A stretch of DNA of 64,000 nucleotides from Virgibacillus chiguensis (GCF_900129865.1 NZ_FQXD01000013.1:55333-119332); one strand, 5' to 3'. Shown: positions 24,182 to 33,638, counted from the stretch's first letter. Translations and numbers: made by a program. Notes: generated by a model not told the origin, from the sequence alone.

Positions 24182-25051
24182 ATGCAGATACCATTTACTA
24201 AAATGCATGGCTTAGGAAATAATTATATATACCTTGATTTTTTTCAACATACTATAGCGGAAGAGAAATTATCAGAATTAGCAAAAACTATCTCCAATGT
24301 GCATACAGGAATTGGTTCGGATGGGCTAATTATTATTCATCCAAGTGAAGTAGCTGATGTTGGTATGCGTATATTTAATAAGGATGGTTCTGAAGGACAA
24401 AGCTGTGGAAATGGTTTGAGATGTACAGCGAAGTATGCGTACGAACAAGGAATAGTTGCAGAAAAGCAATTTCAAATTGAAACGAAAGCAAATAAGGTTG
24501 TAGCTGAAGTGCAAGTGATAAATGGAAAAGTCGACCACGTTACGATAAATATGGGGAAGCCACATCTTAAGCGTGAACTTATTCCGATGCAAGGGGAACC
24601 AAAAACAAAAGTCATTGCGGAGCGGTTTGAAATTCAAGGAGAAGTGTTAGAGTTAACCGCACTTTCTATGGGGAACCCACATGCGGTATTTATAGTAGAG
24701 CAAGTCTCTAAGAAGCAAGTGTCTCAACTTGGCCCGTTAGTAGAAAAGGATCCACGCTTTCCGCAAGGGGTCAATGTAGAATTTATTGAAATCCTTTCTC
24801 CAAACGAAATAAATTTCAGTGTCTGGGAAAGGGGCTCTGGTATAACACAAGCTTGTGGCACAGGGGCTTGTGCTGCTGTTGTGGCAGGGATATTAAATGA
24901 TCGTTTAGAACGAAATGAATCTGTGAAAGTGCATTTGCCAGGAGGAGATTTGGATATTACGTGGGATAATGATGGTGATGTTTGGATGACAGGAGGCGCA
25001 GAGTTAATTGCTACAGGCTTTTATGAAGCGGCACATTTATCCAAAGTATAG
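24182..25051 (+). CDS. dapF: Diaminopimelate epimerase
   Basis: A 289-residue DapF converting LL- to meso-diaminopimelate for lysine and peptidoglycan synthesis. The duplicated fold begins FTKMHGLGNNYI, and both catalytic cysteines are visible: Cys75 in GQSCGNGLRC and Cys225 in QACGTGACA. The family signature is complete. ATG 24182 is preferred over ATG 24179 because GAGGA (24171-24175) is then 6 nt away. It follows yuzD closely. The lysine pathway link with the L-box-controlled transporter in this window is of interest, but dapF itself shows no L-box. Confidence 0.95.
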   Translation: MQIPFTKMHGLGNNYIYLDFFQHTIAEEKLSELAKTISNVHTGIGSDGLIIIHPSEVADVGMRIFNKDGSEGQSCGNGLRCTAKYAYEQGIVAEKQFQIETKANKVVAEVQVINGKVDHVTINMGKPHLKRELIPMQGEPKTKVIAERFEIQGEVLELTALSMGNPHAVFIVEQVSKKQVSQLGPLVEKDPRFPQGVNVEFIEILSPNEINFSVWERGSGITQACGTGACAAVVAGILNDRLERNESVKVHLPGGDLDITWDNDGDVWMTGGAELIATGFYEAAHLSKV

Positions 25052-25257
25052 CTTTAAAGCCTGCCTCTTACTTGTTGGAGAAGCGTTCCCATCATTATAA
25101 TGTGGATTTTCCATCAGAGCGATCAGTAATATTGAATGGTTAATAATATAGATGTATAATGAAAATACGCAGTATGCCTAGAAAGCCTTCGTTTTTCTTA
25201 TCTATAATCCAAAAAATTTTATACTATCCTATAGTGAAAAAAGGAGTGAACTGTGCA

Positions 25258-25614
25258 ATGACATTGACGATTACAGACAATGCTAAACAGCAAATTGTAG
25301 AGATGATGAAAGAAGAATCAGAAGGAGTCTATCTTCGCTTTGGTGTGCAAGGCGGTGGCTGTAGCGGTCTATCTTATGCCCTTGGTTTTGAATATGATAT
25401 TAATGATGAGTTAGATACAACAGAAGAAATAAATGGTATTTCCGTAGTAATTAATAATCAAGATATACCAATCATAGAAGGTACAACGATAGATTTTAAA
25501 CAGAATATGATGGGTGGGGGATTCAGTATAGATAACCCAAATGCTATCGTATCTTGTGGTTGCGGTTCTTCATTTAGAACAAAAGATAAGGTTGGTACGC
25601 CTGGTGATTGTTAA
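25258..25614 (+). CDS. yutM: A-type Fe-S cluster carrier (HesB/IscA family, YutM-like)
   Basis: A 118-residue HesB/IscA/SufA protein with the three ligand cysteines: Cys35 in GGGCSGLSY and Cys100/Cys102 in SCGCGSSF. An extra C-terminal Cys118 is present. It carries Fe-S clusters between scaffold and target. The long upstream frame from 25159 is rejected since AAAAAGGAG lies before ATG 25258. The B. subtilis counterpart YutM sits in the same neighbourhood between dapF and yumC. Confidence 0.92.
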   Translation: MTLTITDNAKQQIVEMMKEESEGVYLRFGVQGGGCSGLSYALGFEYDINDELDTTEEINGISVVINNQDIPIIEGTTIDFKQNMMGGGFSIDNPNAIVSCGCGSSFRTKDKVGTPGDC

Positions 25615-25617
25615 TAT

Positions 25618-25652
25618 AAAAGCTGAAACCGTGAAAGAAGGTTTCAGCTTTT
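25618..25652. terminator. Bidirectional terminator between yutM and yumC
   Basis: AAAAGCTGAAACC (25618-25630) pairs exactly with GGTTTCAGCTTTT (25640-25652) around a 9-nt loop. Confidence 0.9.
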
Positions 25653-25685
25653 AACTCTAATTAGGGAGAATTTGTTTTACCCTCA

Positions 25686-26672
25686 TTAAAACATGCTTGT
25701 TGAATGTTTTGGCTGAATTCTAGCGTTAGGATCAATGTAGTGTTTAGCATTATTAATAGCAGTTGGTCCTTCTCCAAATCCAGTGGCAATTAAGTTCACT
25801 TTCCCATCGTAAGTGCAAATATCTCCCGCTGCATAAATGCCAGGGATATTCGTCTCCATTTTCGAATTTACTACAATACTATTTTTCTCTATCTCAAGCC
25901 CCCAGTTTTTAATGGGACCAAGAGAAGAAATAAAGCCATAATTACATAACACTGCATCCACTTCTAATTCCACCTTGCGTTCTCCTTTAACCTCTTCCAA
26001 AATAACTTGGTTAATTCGATCGTCTGCAACAATGCTACTTGGAACAAAAGGGGTCAGAATATCAACGTTAGAAGCGTGTAATTTTTCAACACTATGTTCA
26101 TGGGCGCGAAATTTTTCACGGCGATGAGCGAGGGTGACTTTCTTAGCGATCGGTTCGAGCATTAACGCCCAGTCAACAGCAGAATCTCCCCCGCCAAGTA
26201 ATAGCACATGCTGGTCTTTATATTGGTTCATATCCTTGACATGATAATGTAAGTTAATCCCCTCATATTGTTCACAATGATCTATATTAAGTTTACGCGG
26301 TTGAAATGCACCATTACCAGCAGTGATAATCATTGTCTTTGTGTAATGAATATCATTTTTATGTGAAGTTAATTTTAATGTCCCATCATCAAGTCTTTCC
26401 ACTTGTTCAATTGCTTGCTCCAATACAATTTCAGGATGAAATAAGTTAGCTTGTTCTTCTAAGTTATCAATAAGCTCCTGAGCTCTTATTTTGGGGAAGC
26501 CAGCAATATCATATATATATTTTTCTGGATAAAGAGCAGTTAACTGTCCTCCAGTATGTGGTAAACTTTCAATGATTTTTACAGTTGCTTGGCGCATTCC
26601 GCCGTAAAAAGCGGTAAATAATCCGACAGGCCCTGCACCAATGATGGTTACATCGTATACCTCATTTGTCAT
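25686..26672 (-). CDS. yumC: Ferredoxin/flavodoxin-NADP+ reductase, thioredoxin reductase-like
   Basis: A 328-residue FAD enzyme of the thioredoxin reductase-like FNR family typified by B. subtilis YumC. FAD binding uses [10 protein letters not shown] (residues 9-18), NADPH binding [13 protein letters not shown] near 155-167, and the second FAD motif [22 protein letters not shown] near 280-301. The CxxC redox pair of true thioredoxin reductase is absent, as expected for YumC. The enzyme supplies reduced ferredoxin or flavodoxin. Start ATG 26672 follows GGAGGG; the nine extra upstream codons are not needed. Confidence 0.93.
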   Translation of the reverse strand: MTNEVYDVTIIGAGPVGLFTAFYGGMRQATVKIIESLPHTGGQLTALYPEKYIYDIAGFPKIRAQELIDNLEEQANLFHPEIVLEQAIEQVERLDDGTLKLTSHKNDIHYTKTMIITAGNGAFQPRKLNIDHCEQYEGINLHYHVKDMNQYKDQHVLLLGGGDSAVDWALMLEPIAKKVTLAHRREKFRAHEHSVEKLHASNVDILTPFVPSSIVADDRINQVILEEVKGERKVELEVDAVLCNYGFISSLGPIKNWGLEIEKNSIVVNSKMETNIPGIYAAGDICTYDGKVNLIATGFGEGPTAINNAKHYIDPNARIQPKHSTSMF

Positions 26673-26699
26673 TATAATCCCTCCGTTCAAAATAAACAT

Positions 26700-27197
26700 G
26701 ACGACATCTTTTATAGTACCATATCTTTATTATAATAGAATACAAATGTACTCAAACCGAATAACCCCATTATTGTAATTTTAATAATCTAATTATTATG
26801 TATTTTTAGTGTGAGGTTGAAAAGGATACATAAACAGGCTACTATAACAAAGGGACTATTTTACGATTGTGTGACAATGAAATGAAAATTTGTTTACACT
26901 AGTATACCATCACGGCTCATAAAGGCTCATCGAGCTTCAGAAATCTATTTTAAATGAGAGTAAGTTTTTCGTTTATAGAATAAGTAAAATGAGTTTAGCT
27001 ATAAAGATTTACTGATAAGCTAAGTTTTACTAAGCAATTTATCTACAACAGCAAAGAATATGATAGACTAAGAATAAAGCTTTATGATTGCTTAGGGCTG
27101 TGTACTATATGGATACATTACCGATAGTATTGTGGAATAATTAGTTAAGTTATTCGTTCTCAAGTGAAACAGGTCACAATTTTCAGCTAGGGAGTAA
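26700..27197 (+). other. Long divergent intergenic region with a repeat copy
   Basis: Nearly 500 bp between yumC and yumB. From about 26957 to 27040 a diverged copy of the AT-rich dispersed repeat is visible (TTTTTCGTTTATAGAATAAG, then TAGCTATAAAG and GATAAGCTAAGTTTTACTAAG). The remaining sequence is AT-rich with no supported gene. Confidence 0.4.
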
Positions 27198-28439
27198 ATG
27201 GAAGTGATGAATATGGAAAAAAAAAGCATAGTTATTCTAGGTGCTGGTTATGGTGGAATGATGACTGTGACCAAAATACAAAAATCTTTACGCACTGAAG
27301 AGGCAGAAATAACTTTAGTAAACATAAATGAATACCATTATCAAACAACATGGCTTCACCAGAATGCTGTAGGAACAGTGAATGATGATCGAACGAAAAT
27401 ACCTATTAAAGATGTTATTAATCCTCAAAAGGTAACGTTTATTCAAGATAAGGTTTTATCAATTCAACCAAAAGATAAAAAAGTGATTTTAGAAAACAGA
27501 ATACTTCATTACGATGTACTAGTTATTGCTCTTGGATTTGAAGTAGAAACTTTTGATGTACCTGGCTTAGAAACATATGCTTATACGATAAATAATATAG
27601 AGAAAGCTCGTGAACTTCGGCAGCACATTGAAGATAATTTTTCCTTGTTTGTAAAGGAAGAAAAGAAAAATCTTTCACGATTAACCTTTGTTATTGGTGG
27701 CGGCGGTTTTACAGGCGTAGAGTTTTTAGGTGAGCTTGCAGATCGTGTATCCGAACTTTGTAAAAAATATAACGTTGACAAGCAATTGGTGCGGATCATT
27801 AATATTGAAGCTACTCCGACAATTTTACCTGAATTTGATGAACAGTTAGTAGAATATGCTATGAACTCTCTGGAAGCACGTGGTGTTGAATTTATTACTG
27901 GGGCAACCTTTAAAGAATGTACCCCAACGAGTGTGTTATTTGAGAAATATGGTATGCAAACAAAGATATCTACGCATACGATAGTATGGGCTGCTGGAGT
28001 AAAGGCGAATTCAATTATAAAAGAATCAGATTTCACAACAAATAAAGGTAAAATAGAAGTGAATAATGATATGCGATCACCAGAATATGATAATGTATTT
28101 GTCATCGGAGATTGTGCATTAATTATGGATTTTGAAAAAGGCAAGCCATATCCACCTACTGCTCAAATCGCTATTCAAGAATCAGAAGCTGTAGCTTATA
28201 ATATAAGAGCATATATACGAAATGAAGAAATGGAAGGCTTTAAACCGAATATTCTCGGTACCGTTGCTTCTTTAGGAAGTCGAGATGCAATTGGAATTAT
28301 ATTTAAGAACAAGAAGGTTTTAGGTTGGAAAGCGACCATATTGAAAAAAATAATTGATAACCGCTATTTGTTTAAGCTTGGTGGGCTCCGTTTATTGGTA
28401 AAAAAAGGGAAATTCACTATATTTCCGCGTGCTAAATAA
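27198..28439 (+). CDS. yumB: Type II NADH dehydrogenase (YumB-like)
   Basis: A 413-residue NDH-2-type flavoprotein. The FAD motif VILGAGYGGMMT is at about 12-23, the quinone/NADH dehydrogenase region IALGFEVETF near 112-121, the NAD-binding VIGGGGFTGVEFLGELADR near 166-184, and the second FAD contact FVIGDCAL near 300-307. It oxidises NADH and reduces menaquinone without proton pumping, on the inner face of the membrane. The C-terminal part carries the membrane-binding amphipathic helices. Three starts are possible: ATG 27198, 27207 and 27213. The AGGGAG at 27189 is too close to the first, so 27207 or 27213 may be correct. Confidence 0.9.
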   Translation: MEVMNMEKKSIVILGAGYGGMMTVTKIQKSLRTEEAEITLVNINEYHYQTTWLHQNAVGTVNDDRTKIPIKDVINPQKVTFIQDKVLSIQPKDKKVILENRILHYDVLVIALGFEVETFDVPGLETYAYTINNIEKARELRQHIEDNFSLFVKEEKKNLSRLTFVIGGGGFTGVEFLGELADRVSELCKKYNVDKQLVRIINIEATPTILPEFDEQLVEYAMNSLEARGVEFITGATFKECTPTSVLFEKYGMQTKISTHTIVWAAGVKANSIIKESDFTTNKGKIEVNNDMRSPEYDNVFVIGDCALIMDFEKGKPYPPTAQIAIQESEAVAYNIRAYIRNEEMEGFKPNILGTVASLGSRDAIGIIFKNKKVLGWKATILKKIIDNRYLFKLGGLRLLVKKGKFTIFPRAK

Positions 28440-28473
28440 TAAATGTTAACATTATATTTATTATATCTTTTAT

Positions 28474-28512
28474 ACTATAGGAAAGCTTAAAGGTTTAGTA
28501 TAAGAAGGTGTT
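28474..28512 (+). repeat. Dispersed AT-rich repeat, partial copy
   Basis: ACTATAGGAAAGCTTAAAGG then TTTAGTATAAG matches the first part of the AT-rich repeat. A further fragment GGTTTATAGTATAATAG lies at about 28637-28653. The stretch 28440-28863 holds no gene that I can support. Confidence 0.55.
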
Positions 28513-28863
28513 AGGCTCCCGCTTCAAATTAGAAGGTTTATTGCTTTATTATGCGAAGTGGGGGGTAACAACAACACCTATTGTAAGACCGCCTTTAGGT
28601 CGTCCCTTGCATAAAAAGGAAGTATGACATTTTCAGGTTTATAGTATAATAGAATCGACATCGTTTTCCTAATATTCAAAATAGATTTGCCTTATTTTAA
28701 TTACTTTTTTGTGCTAGAAAAAAATGAAAGTGATAAACGGTATAGATTCTTTTGTCTTCATTTAAGAATGTTAGCTTTGCTTTTTTTTCTATATCCTTTA
28801 AAATGATGGGGAAGATATGATTAAGTAAAGATTAAAAAGGGGATTGGAAGGGAGCAACAAAGT

Positions 28864-29175
28864 TTGATTCAATTAGTAGTGTCTATCTTATTATATTTCG
28901 TTATATTCTTTGGTATCGCTTTTATTTTAAATATGCTTCTTCGAACGACTTGGTTAATGGCTTTTATTTATCCATTTGTCGTTATTATTATTGTGGATAA
29001 TACTGCGACATGGAATTATTTCACAAATACAAGTGAGACGTTTACCAAGTTAACTACTCGACTTACAGAACTTACTGCAGTTGATATCTCTATTTTAGCT
29101 GCTGGTTTTGTAGGGACAATTGTATCCGGTCTTGTGATACGTTTACTTAGGAAGAGTGGATACCAAATGTTTTAA
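28864..29175 (+). CDS. yuiB: YuiB-like membrane protein
   Basis: A 103-residue protein with three predicted membrane segments (about 4-24, 28-45 and 78-96). The pattern LRTTWLMAFIYPFVVIIIVD agrees with YuiB of B. subtilis, a small membrane protein of unknown function next to yuiC. Translation starts at TTG 28864 after GGAAGGGAG. It precedes yuiC by 112 bp. Confidence 0.75.
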   Translation: MIQLVVSILLYFVIFFGIAFILNMLLRTTWLMAFIYPFVVIIIVDNTATWNYFTNTSETFTKLTTRLTELTAVDISILAAGFVGTIVSGLVIRLLRKSGYQMF

Positions 29176-29287
29176 GGTTAGCTAGAATATCATCCGTAGT
29201 CAACATAGAAAACAAACTAGTAATTTAATAGAATAATGTATAAAATTTTTTAAATTGGACATGATGACATCCAAAGAGGTGTTATTC

Positions 29288-29986
29288 ATGAAAATCAAAA
29301 AAATCATTGAAAAAACGGTTTTAAGTTTTATGTTTGTGACTATCATGCTCCTAGGGATAGTGGGTTTAAAGGAAGGAGTTTCTGCTAAACTCTGGCCATA
29401 TACGCCTTCTTCTATAGACAGATTAGCGGACAATAGTGATACAATAAATGGCAAAGATGTTTATACGAGACAAACAAATTTGAAACAAAAAGAGCTTAAT
29501 CATGTGAAAGAAGTAGACCGACAAATATCAAGCAATCAAATGGGACGTGTGAAAACGTTGGAAGAAGCTGTGAATTATGAACAATATCCAAGCAAAAAAG
29601 TGATTGCTACTGGGTACACGGCAGGTGTAGAATCTACCGGTAAAACTCCAGATCACCCACAATATGGAATTACCTATTCGGGAGTCCAAGTGAAAAGAGA
29701 CTTGTATTCTACTATTGCTGCAGATCTATCTGTTTATCCAATAGGAACCATTCTGTTTATACCAAATTATGGATTTGGTGTCGTTGCTGATAAAGGTAGT
29801 GCTATTACAGGAAATAAAATTGACTTGTATTATGAGACAGTAGAAGATGTTTACGATAAATGGGGTAAACAGCAAGTCGATGTGTATATGATTGAAAAGG
29901 GAAATGGAGAATTAACAGAAAAACAATTACAACAATTAAATGAGAATGAGGCATTACAAGTGTTCAGGCAGGACATAACAGGTTAA
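29288..29986 (+). CDS. yuiC: YuiC-like 3D-domain muralytic protein
   Basis: A 232-residue secreted protein with signal peptide or anchor (about 8-30) and a C-terminal 3D domain. The domain begins VIATGYTAG, continues through [16 protein letters not shown] and ends with VVADKGSAI and KIDLYY, supplying the three conserved aspartates. YuiC of B. subtilis is a stationary-phase survival protein with lytic transglycosylase activity related to MltA. ATG 29288 is chosen because AAAGAGGTG lies correctly upstream; the longer frame begins in non-coding sequence. A strong terminator follows. Confidence 0.87.
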   Translation: MKIKKIIEKTVLSFMFVTIMLLGIVGLKEGVSAKLWPYTPSSIDRLADNSDTINGKDVYTRQTNLKQKELNHVKEVDRQISSNQMGRVKTLEEAVNYEQYPSKKVIATGYTAGVESTGKTPDHPQYGITYSGVQVKRDLYSTIAADLSVYPIGTILFIPNYGFGVVADKGSAITGNKIDLYYETVEDVYDKWGKQQVDVYMIEKGNGELTEKQLQQLNENEALQVFRQDITG

Positions 29987-29996
29987 TGCAGTGGTA

Positions 29997-30037
29997 GTTA
30001 AAATGACAGGTACGATGTAGGTACCTGTCATTTTAAC
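29997..30037. terminator. Terminator after yuiC
   Basis: A perfect 17-bp stem (29997-30013 with 30021-30037), beginning GTTAAAATGACAGGTAC, with a GATGTAG loop. Confidence 0.92.
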
Positions 30038-30055
30038 ATGTATATCGCTTTTTTG

Positions 30056-30155
30056 TTCTATAGGACAACATGAGATTTTTTCGTTTATAGGATAAGAAAA
30101 AAGCTTTCGCCATAAGACTTGAGTGGCAAGCTAAAGTTTTGCTAATAAGACGTGA
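30056..30155 (+). repeat. Dispersed AT-rich repeat, full-length diverged copy
   Basis: TTCTATAGGACAACATGAG, then CGTTTATAGGATAAGAAAA, CTTTCGCCATAAGACTTGAG and TTTTGCTAATAAGAC follow the order of the repeat at 5991-6088. Confidence 0.65.
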
Positions 30156-30196
30156 GACTTTCGGAGTGAGTCAAGTTTGTTTTCAAATAACATTTT

Positions 30197-30673
30197 TCAG
30201 TAAAATAAATGGTACACTGTAATAGCAATGATAATTCCAGCTAAACCGCCAAAAAACACTTCGATTGGTTGGTGACCTAGCAACTCTTTTAATTCCTGTC
30301 TTTTTTCATCTTCTTCTTTTTTTTGCCAGCCTTTTGCTCCATCTATAAAAAGCTGAAAATCGCGAATTAGTTTGTTCAACACAATTGCTTGCTCCCCTGC
30401 TTGTCTTCTAACGCCAGTAGCATCAAACATAATGATGACACTGAATACACAAGAGATAGCGAACATGGTAGACGTTACACCTTCTATAATACCTACGCTA
30501 GTAGTTAATGCCGCCACCGCCGCCGAATGGCTACTTGGCATCCCGCCAGTACTAAATGCTAAACTAGGGTTCAGCTGTTTTGTAACAACTAGCCCAATTG
30601 GTATTTTAATTATCTGTACGAAAAAAATAGCTGTTAATGCTGCCCACAAGGGATAATTTAAAAATAGTTCCAT
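30197..30673 (-). CDS. yuiD: Divergent PAP2-family membrane protein YuiD
   Basis: A 158-residue membrane protein of the divergent PAP2 (DUF212) family. It has about four to five helices, the motif GGMPSSHSAAVAALTT near 43-58 which retains the SxH acid-phosphatase signature, and FDATGVRRQAGEQAIVLN near 83-100. The C-terminal GHQPIEVFFGGLAGI is also typical. Such proteins may dephosphorylate lipid-linked phosphates, but function is unproven for YuiD. It is convergent with yuiC. Confidence 0.88.
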   Translation of the reverse strand: MELFLNYPLWAALTAIFFVQIIKIPIGLVVTKQLNPSLAFSTGGMPSSHSAAVAALTTSVGIIEGVTSTMFAISCVFSVIIMFDATGVRRQAGEQAIVLNKLIRDFQLFIDGAKGWQKKEEDEKRQELKELLGHQPIEVFFGGLAGIIIAITVYHLFY

Positions 30674-30941
30674 GCTGTTAAAACACCCTCTCTAAAACAA
30701 GTGTATCCTGTGTTGTAAGAAGATATGCGTTAAATTACATACTGTTATCTTACCATAAGAGAGAAGGATACGCATGAAATATTTCAACTAAATGATGATT
30801 GGATTAGCCGTTGATTTCTATTCCCATATTCCAAGCAGGATGTACTAGGTGAGGCGTTGTTCTTACCTATAATTTCGTCTCTAGAACATAACATGTGTTA
30901 TAAAAGGACACACTAAAGTTATATTAGAATTGAATTAATAT

Positions 30942-31541
30942 TTATCCACTTAGTTTAGCGCGACTTAAGACGGGAATTCTTTTAATGACACGGACCATAA
31001 ATAAAGCCGCTAACCCGGCAAAAGCAATATCTTTAATTAGAAACGGTATCATTCCGCTCCAGGCTAGTGTGTAGCTAAGTGGGACGTCTAACCACATATT
31101 GGAAGCAGCATACATATATGTCACGCCAATTATATAATTTATTGCCGTTCCTAAGAGCGCTGCTGAACAATAACGAACAAAGGAATAATTTTGTTTAGGT
31201 TTATTTACAATCCAACCAGTAACTAGAGCTACAAAAATAAATGATATAATAAATCCGCCAGTTGGACTGATGAACATTCGAGGCCCGGCTGATAGTCCAG
31301 CAAATACAGGAACACCAGCTATCCCTACAAGCATATATGCGAGCATTGAAAAACTTCCAAGTTTACGACCTAACATTAATCCTGCTAGAACTGCAAAAAA
31401 TGTTTGCAAGGAAAGTGGAACATCAGCTCCGCCAATGGGTATCGTTAGCATCGGGAACCATACGGTAATATTAGCTCCAATTGCCATTAGTACAACAAAA
31501 ACCGCTCCATATGTAAGGTCTATTGTTCTCATTTGATTCAT
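30942..31541 (-). CDS. bioY: Biotin transporter substrate-binding subunit BioY
   Basis: A 199-residue ECF S-component with six membrane helices. BioY features include VPLSLQTFFAVLAGLMLG near 41-58, the GGADVP loop, SPTGGFIISF near 91-100, and the C-terminal LIKDIAFAGLAALF. It imports biotin with the shared ECF energising module, which is not encoded in this window. A BirA-type operator overlaps its promoter 80 bp upstream, indicating repression by biotinyl-AMP-bound BirA. GGGGGG precedes the ATG. Confidence 0.93.
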   Translation of the reverse strand: MNQMRTIDLTYGAVFVVLMAIGANITVWFPMLTIPIGGADVPLSLQTFFAVLAGLMLGRKLGSFSMLAYMLVGIAGVPVFAGLSAGPRMFISPTGGFIISFIFVALVTGWIVNKPKQNYSFVRYCSAALLGTAINYIIGVTYMYAASNMWLDVPLSYTLAWSGMIPFLIKDIAFAGLAALFMVRVIKRIPVLSRAKLSG

Positions 31542-31599
31542 GTTTTTCCCCCCTGTGTATAATGGTTTATACCTGTTGAATATTTATCATGCTAGAAAT

Positions 31600-31628
31600 A
31601 TAGTATCGATTAAAACACTGTTTGTCAA
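31600..31628 (-). promoter_or_regulatory. bioY promoter
   Basis: On the minus strand TTGACA (complement of 31623-31628) and TACTAT (complement of 31600-31605) are spaced by 17 bp. The -35 lies within the BirA operator. Confidence 0.75.
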
Positions 31629-31651
31629 CCAATAGATTTGTTAGTTAACGT
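31622..31651 (-). promoter_or_regulatory. BirA operator
   Basis: TTGTCAACC (31622-31630) and GTTAACGT (31644-31651) form an imperfect inverted repeat of the BirA form TTGTTAAC-N14-GTTAACAA. The overlap with the bioY -35 fits repression by biotin. Confidence 0.7.
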
Positions 31652-31737
31652 TTGTGAGCGGTTAGGGAAGATATGTCTGTTAAGTGGTATAGCATGGGGA
31701 TAGGGATGCCATGTTTAAGATTTAAATAGCACTATAT

Positions 31738-31833
31738 TGTTTCTATAGCCTAGCATAAAATTTCAATGATTTATAGAATAAGCAAAACGACGGCGTTCCA
31801 TCACCATAAAGACTTGATGGTAAACCGGTTTTT
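31738..31833 (+). repeat. Dispersed AT-rich repeat, full-length diverged copy
   Basis: TTCTATAGCCTAGCATAAAA, ATTTATAGAATAAGCAAAACG, TCACCATAAAGACTTG and a T-rich tail follow the repeat order. The copy is on the plus strand although both flanking genes (bioY, deoD) are on the minus strand. Confidence 0.6.
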
Positions 31834-31895
31834 TAAGGTTTAAGGTGTAATTCATTTCCTTGGCTTATAGTGTTAATATTAAAAACAAAGGAAGC

Positions 31896-31933
31896 AAAAA
31901 TAAAATTCGCGCACCAAATATAGGTACGCGAAT
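31896..31933 (-). terminator. Terminator after deoD
   Basis: ATTCGCGCACC (31905-31915) pairs with GGTACGCGAAT (31923-31933) with one mismatch. On the minus strand it is followed by TTTTATTTTTG. Confidence 0.8.
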
Positions 31934-32016
31934 GCGCTGTTTCAACTAAATGAAAGTTCTAAAAAAGGTTTAGCTATTATCTAGTAGGGAGAATGGAAAA
32001 CCCTCAATGTAAAAGT

Positions 32017-32724
32017 TTACTTAATAGCCGCTTCTAGCGCCACTTCCATCATTTCGTGGAAAGTGGTTTGTCTTTCTTCAGCTGATGTTTCTTCTCCAGT
32101 TAAGATGTGGTCGGATACGGTTAGTACGGATAATGCTTGACGATCAAATTTTGCAGCTAATGTATAAAGAGCAGTTGTTTCCATTTCTACAGCTAGCACT
32201 TTGTAGGCAGCTAATTTTTCATTTACTTCCTTTGCATTGTCTCTGTAGAAGGTGTCGCTTGTAAAGACATTACCGACTTTTAGGTTTAGCCCTTTTGCAA
32301 CACCGGCATCGTATGCGTTCTTTAATAAATCAAAGTCTGCAATTGGTGCATAATCAATACCACCGAAAACCATTCGATTCATCTGTGAATCCGTAGTTGA
32401 TCCTTGAGCGAGAATAACGTCTCTTACCTGAACATCTTTTTGAATTGCACCACATGTACCTACACGAATTAATTTTTGAACATCATAGCTTTGCATTAAC
32501 TCATTTATATAAATAGAAATAGAAGGGACTCCCATACCTGTTCCTTGAACAGAAATCTTTTCCCCTTTATATGTTCCAGTATATCCTAGCATGCCTCTTA
32601 CCTTATTATACTGTTTTGGATTTTCAAGAAATGTTTCTGCGATAAATTTAGCGCGGAGAGGATCACCAGGCAATAAGATTTTATCAGCAATTTCTCCATA
32701 TTTTGCACCAATATGTACACTCAT
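32017..32724 (-). CDS. deoD: Purine nucleoside phosphorylase, DeoD type
   Basis: A 235-residue hexameric-type purine nucleoside phosphorylase. It carries the start [26 protein letters not shown], the phosphate-binding LIRVGTCGA near 81-89 and the [18 protein letters not shown] segment ([12 protein letters not shown]) near 176. The catalytic aspartate is in [11 protein letters not shown] near 202-212. It cleaves purine (deoxy)nucleosides with phosphate for salvage. Of two adjacent ATGs, 32724 is 8 nt from AGGAGG. A perfect 12-bp palindrome lies 39 bp upstream and may be an operator. Confidence 0.95.
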   Translation of the reverse strand: MSVHIGAKYGEIADKILLPGDPLRAKFIAETFLENPKQYNKVRGMLGYTGTYKGEKISVQGTGMGVPSISIYINELMQSYDVQKLIRVGTCGAIQKDVQVRDVILAQGSTTDSQMNRMVFGGIDYAPIADFDLLKNAYDAGVAKGLNLKVGNVFTSDTFYRDNAKEVNEKLAAYKVLAVEMETTALYTLAAKFDRQALSVLTVSDHILTGEETSAEERQTTFHEMMEVALEAAIK

Positions 32725-32762
32725 CATGTTAGCCTCCTATAATAATATTGAGTAGCTTTCAA

Positions 32763-32774
32763 GATAACGTTATC
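32763..32774. promoter_or_regulatory. Palindromic operator candidate upstream of deoD
   Basis: GATAACGTTATC is a perfect 12-bp palindrome with the central CG typical of LacI-family operators and related to the cre consensus. It lies 39 bp before the deoD start. Confidence 0.45.
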
Positions 32775-33002
32775 ACAGGCTAAAATGAAAAACAACTACA
32801 AAGAAATAATAAATATGAATATTATGTGGTCAAAAAATGCAAGTTATATAAAAAGGCTTAGATAAGTATGATGGCTAGTGCTAGTAGAGAGAAAATCAGA
32901 TACTACTCAATAGAACAGCAATTTATCTATTGGGGTTTCGTAGGTGTGGTAGTTAGTTTTTAAATAGAAAAATAAAACATTTTATTAAAAAACACTTTTT
33001 TG

Positions 33003-33031
33003 TTTCAAAATATCGTTTTTTTGTATATAAT
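33003..33031 (+). promoter_or_regulatory. Candidate promoter upstream of ptsH
   Basis: TTTCAA (33003-33008) and TATAAT (33026-33031) with 17-bp spacing. The -35 is weak and the resulting leader would be about 215 nt. Elsewhere in 32775-33256 I see only short open frames without ribosome binding sites. Confidence 0.4.
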
Positions 33032-33256
33032 AGGTTTAGCTCAGTTTTTCACTTGGATGAAATGTATACCTATGCAAAAAGCTTGTGCTTGTCCTGTTGG
33101 AAAAAACAAGGTTAAGGGAGCAGGGGCTATCTTCATTGAGATTTGTTTGGAAGATGAGGAGAATGTAATCGATTCAAAAAGATAAGAAAATCCTATGCTT
33201 GCTGAGCCATTTTATAATTACATTACATGATTATTTCTTTGGAAGGATGAAGGAAA

Positions 33257-33520
33257 ATGACAGAAAAAACTTTTACAATTACTGCAGAAACTGGAGTACA
33301 CGCTCGTCCTGCTACACTTTTAGTAAACAAAGCAGGTCAGTTTGAATCTGAAGTGGAAATTGCTTACAATGACAAAACAGTAAACTTGAAATCCATTATG
33401 GGTGTTATGTCGTTAGGTATTCCTAAAGGAGCACAAATTAAAATTACTGCTAATGGCTCAGATGAGGTAGAAGCTATTAATGGTATTGAAGAAGTTATTA
33501 AAGAACATCTTGGTGAGTAA
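33257..33520 (+). CDS. ptsH: Phosphocarrier protein HPr
   Basis: An 87-residue HPr. The active-site His15 lies in GVHARPAT and the regulatory Ser46 in [11 protein letters not shown], so it can be phosphorylated by enzyme I and by HPr kinase. It is therefore a true HPr and not Crh, which lacks His15. It transfers phosphate to PTS permeases and, as HPr-Ser-P, assists CcpA. Unusually, no ptsI or other PTS gene is adjacent; it sits alone between deoD and kapB. GGAAGGATGAAGG precedes the ATG, and a terminator follows directly. Confidence 0.95.
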   Translation: MTEKTFTITAETGVHARPATLLVNKAGQFESEVEIAYNDKTVNLKSIMGVMSLGIPKGAQIKITANGSDEVEAINGIEEVIKEHLGE

Positions 33521-33526
33521 ATAAAT

Positions 33527-33570
33527 AAACAAGCTGTCAGTCTGTGATGCTGGTAGCTTGTTTATTTTTA
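33527..33570 (+). terminator. Terminator after ptsH
   Basis: AAACAAGCT (33527-33535) pairs with AGCTTGTTT (33555-33563), followed by ATTTTTA. Confidence 0.8.
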
Positions 33571-33638
33571 GACTCTATACTAATGTTGTGGGTACGCCTT
33601 ATTGTATCATTGCGCAGAAAGAGAGAAAATAGTACACA

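Noticed and set aside
27581..28144. 187-codon minus-strand frame within yumB
   Set aside because: It is fully antisense to the well-supported NADH dehydrogenase gene and has no domain pattern.
33000..33185. 61-codon frame upstream of ptsH
   Set aside because: It starts with TTG in the promoter region, has no ribosome binding site and no recognisable protein pattern; an internal ATG also lacks an SD.
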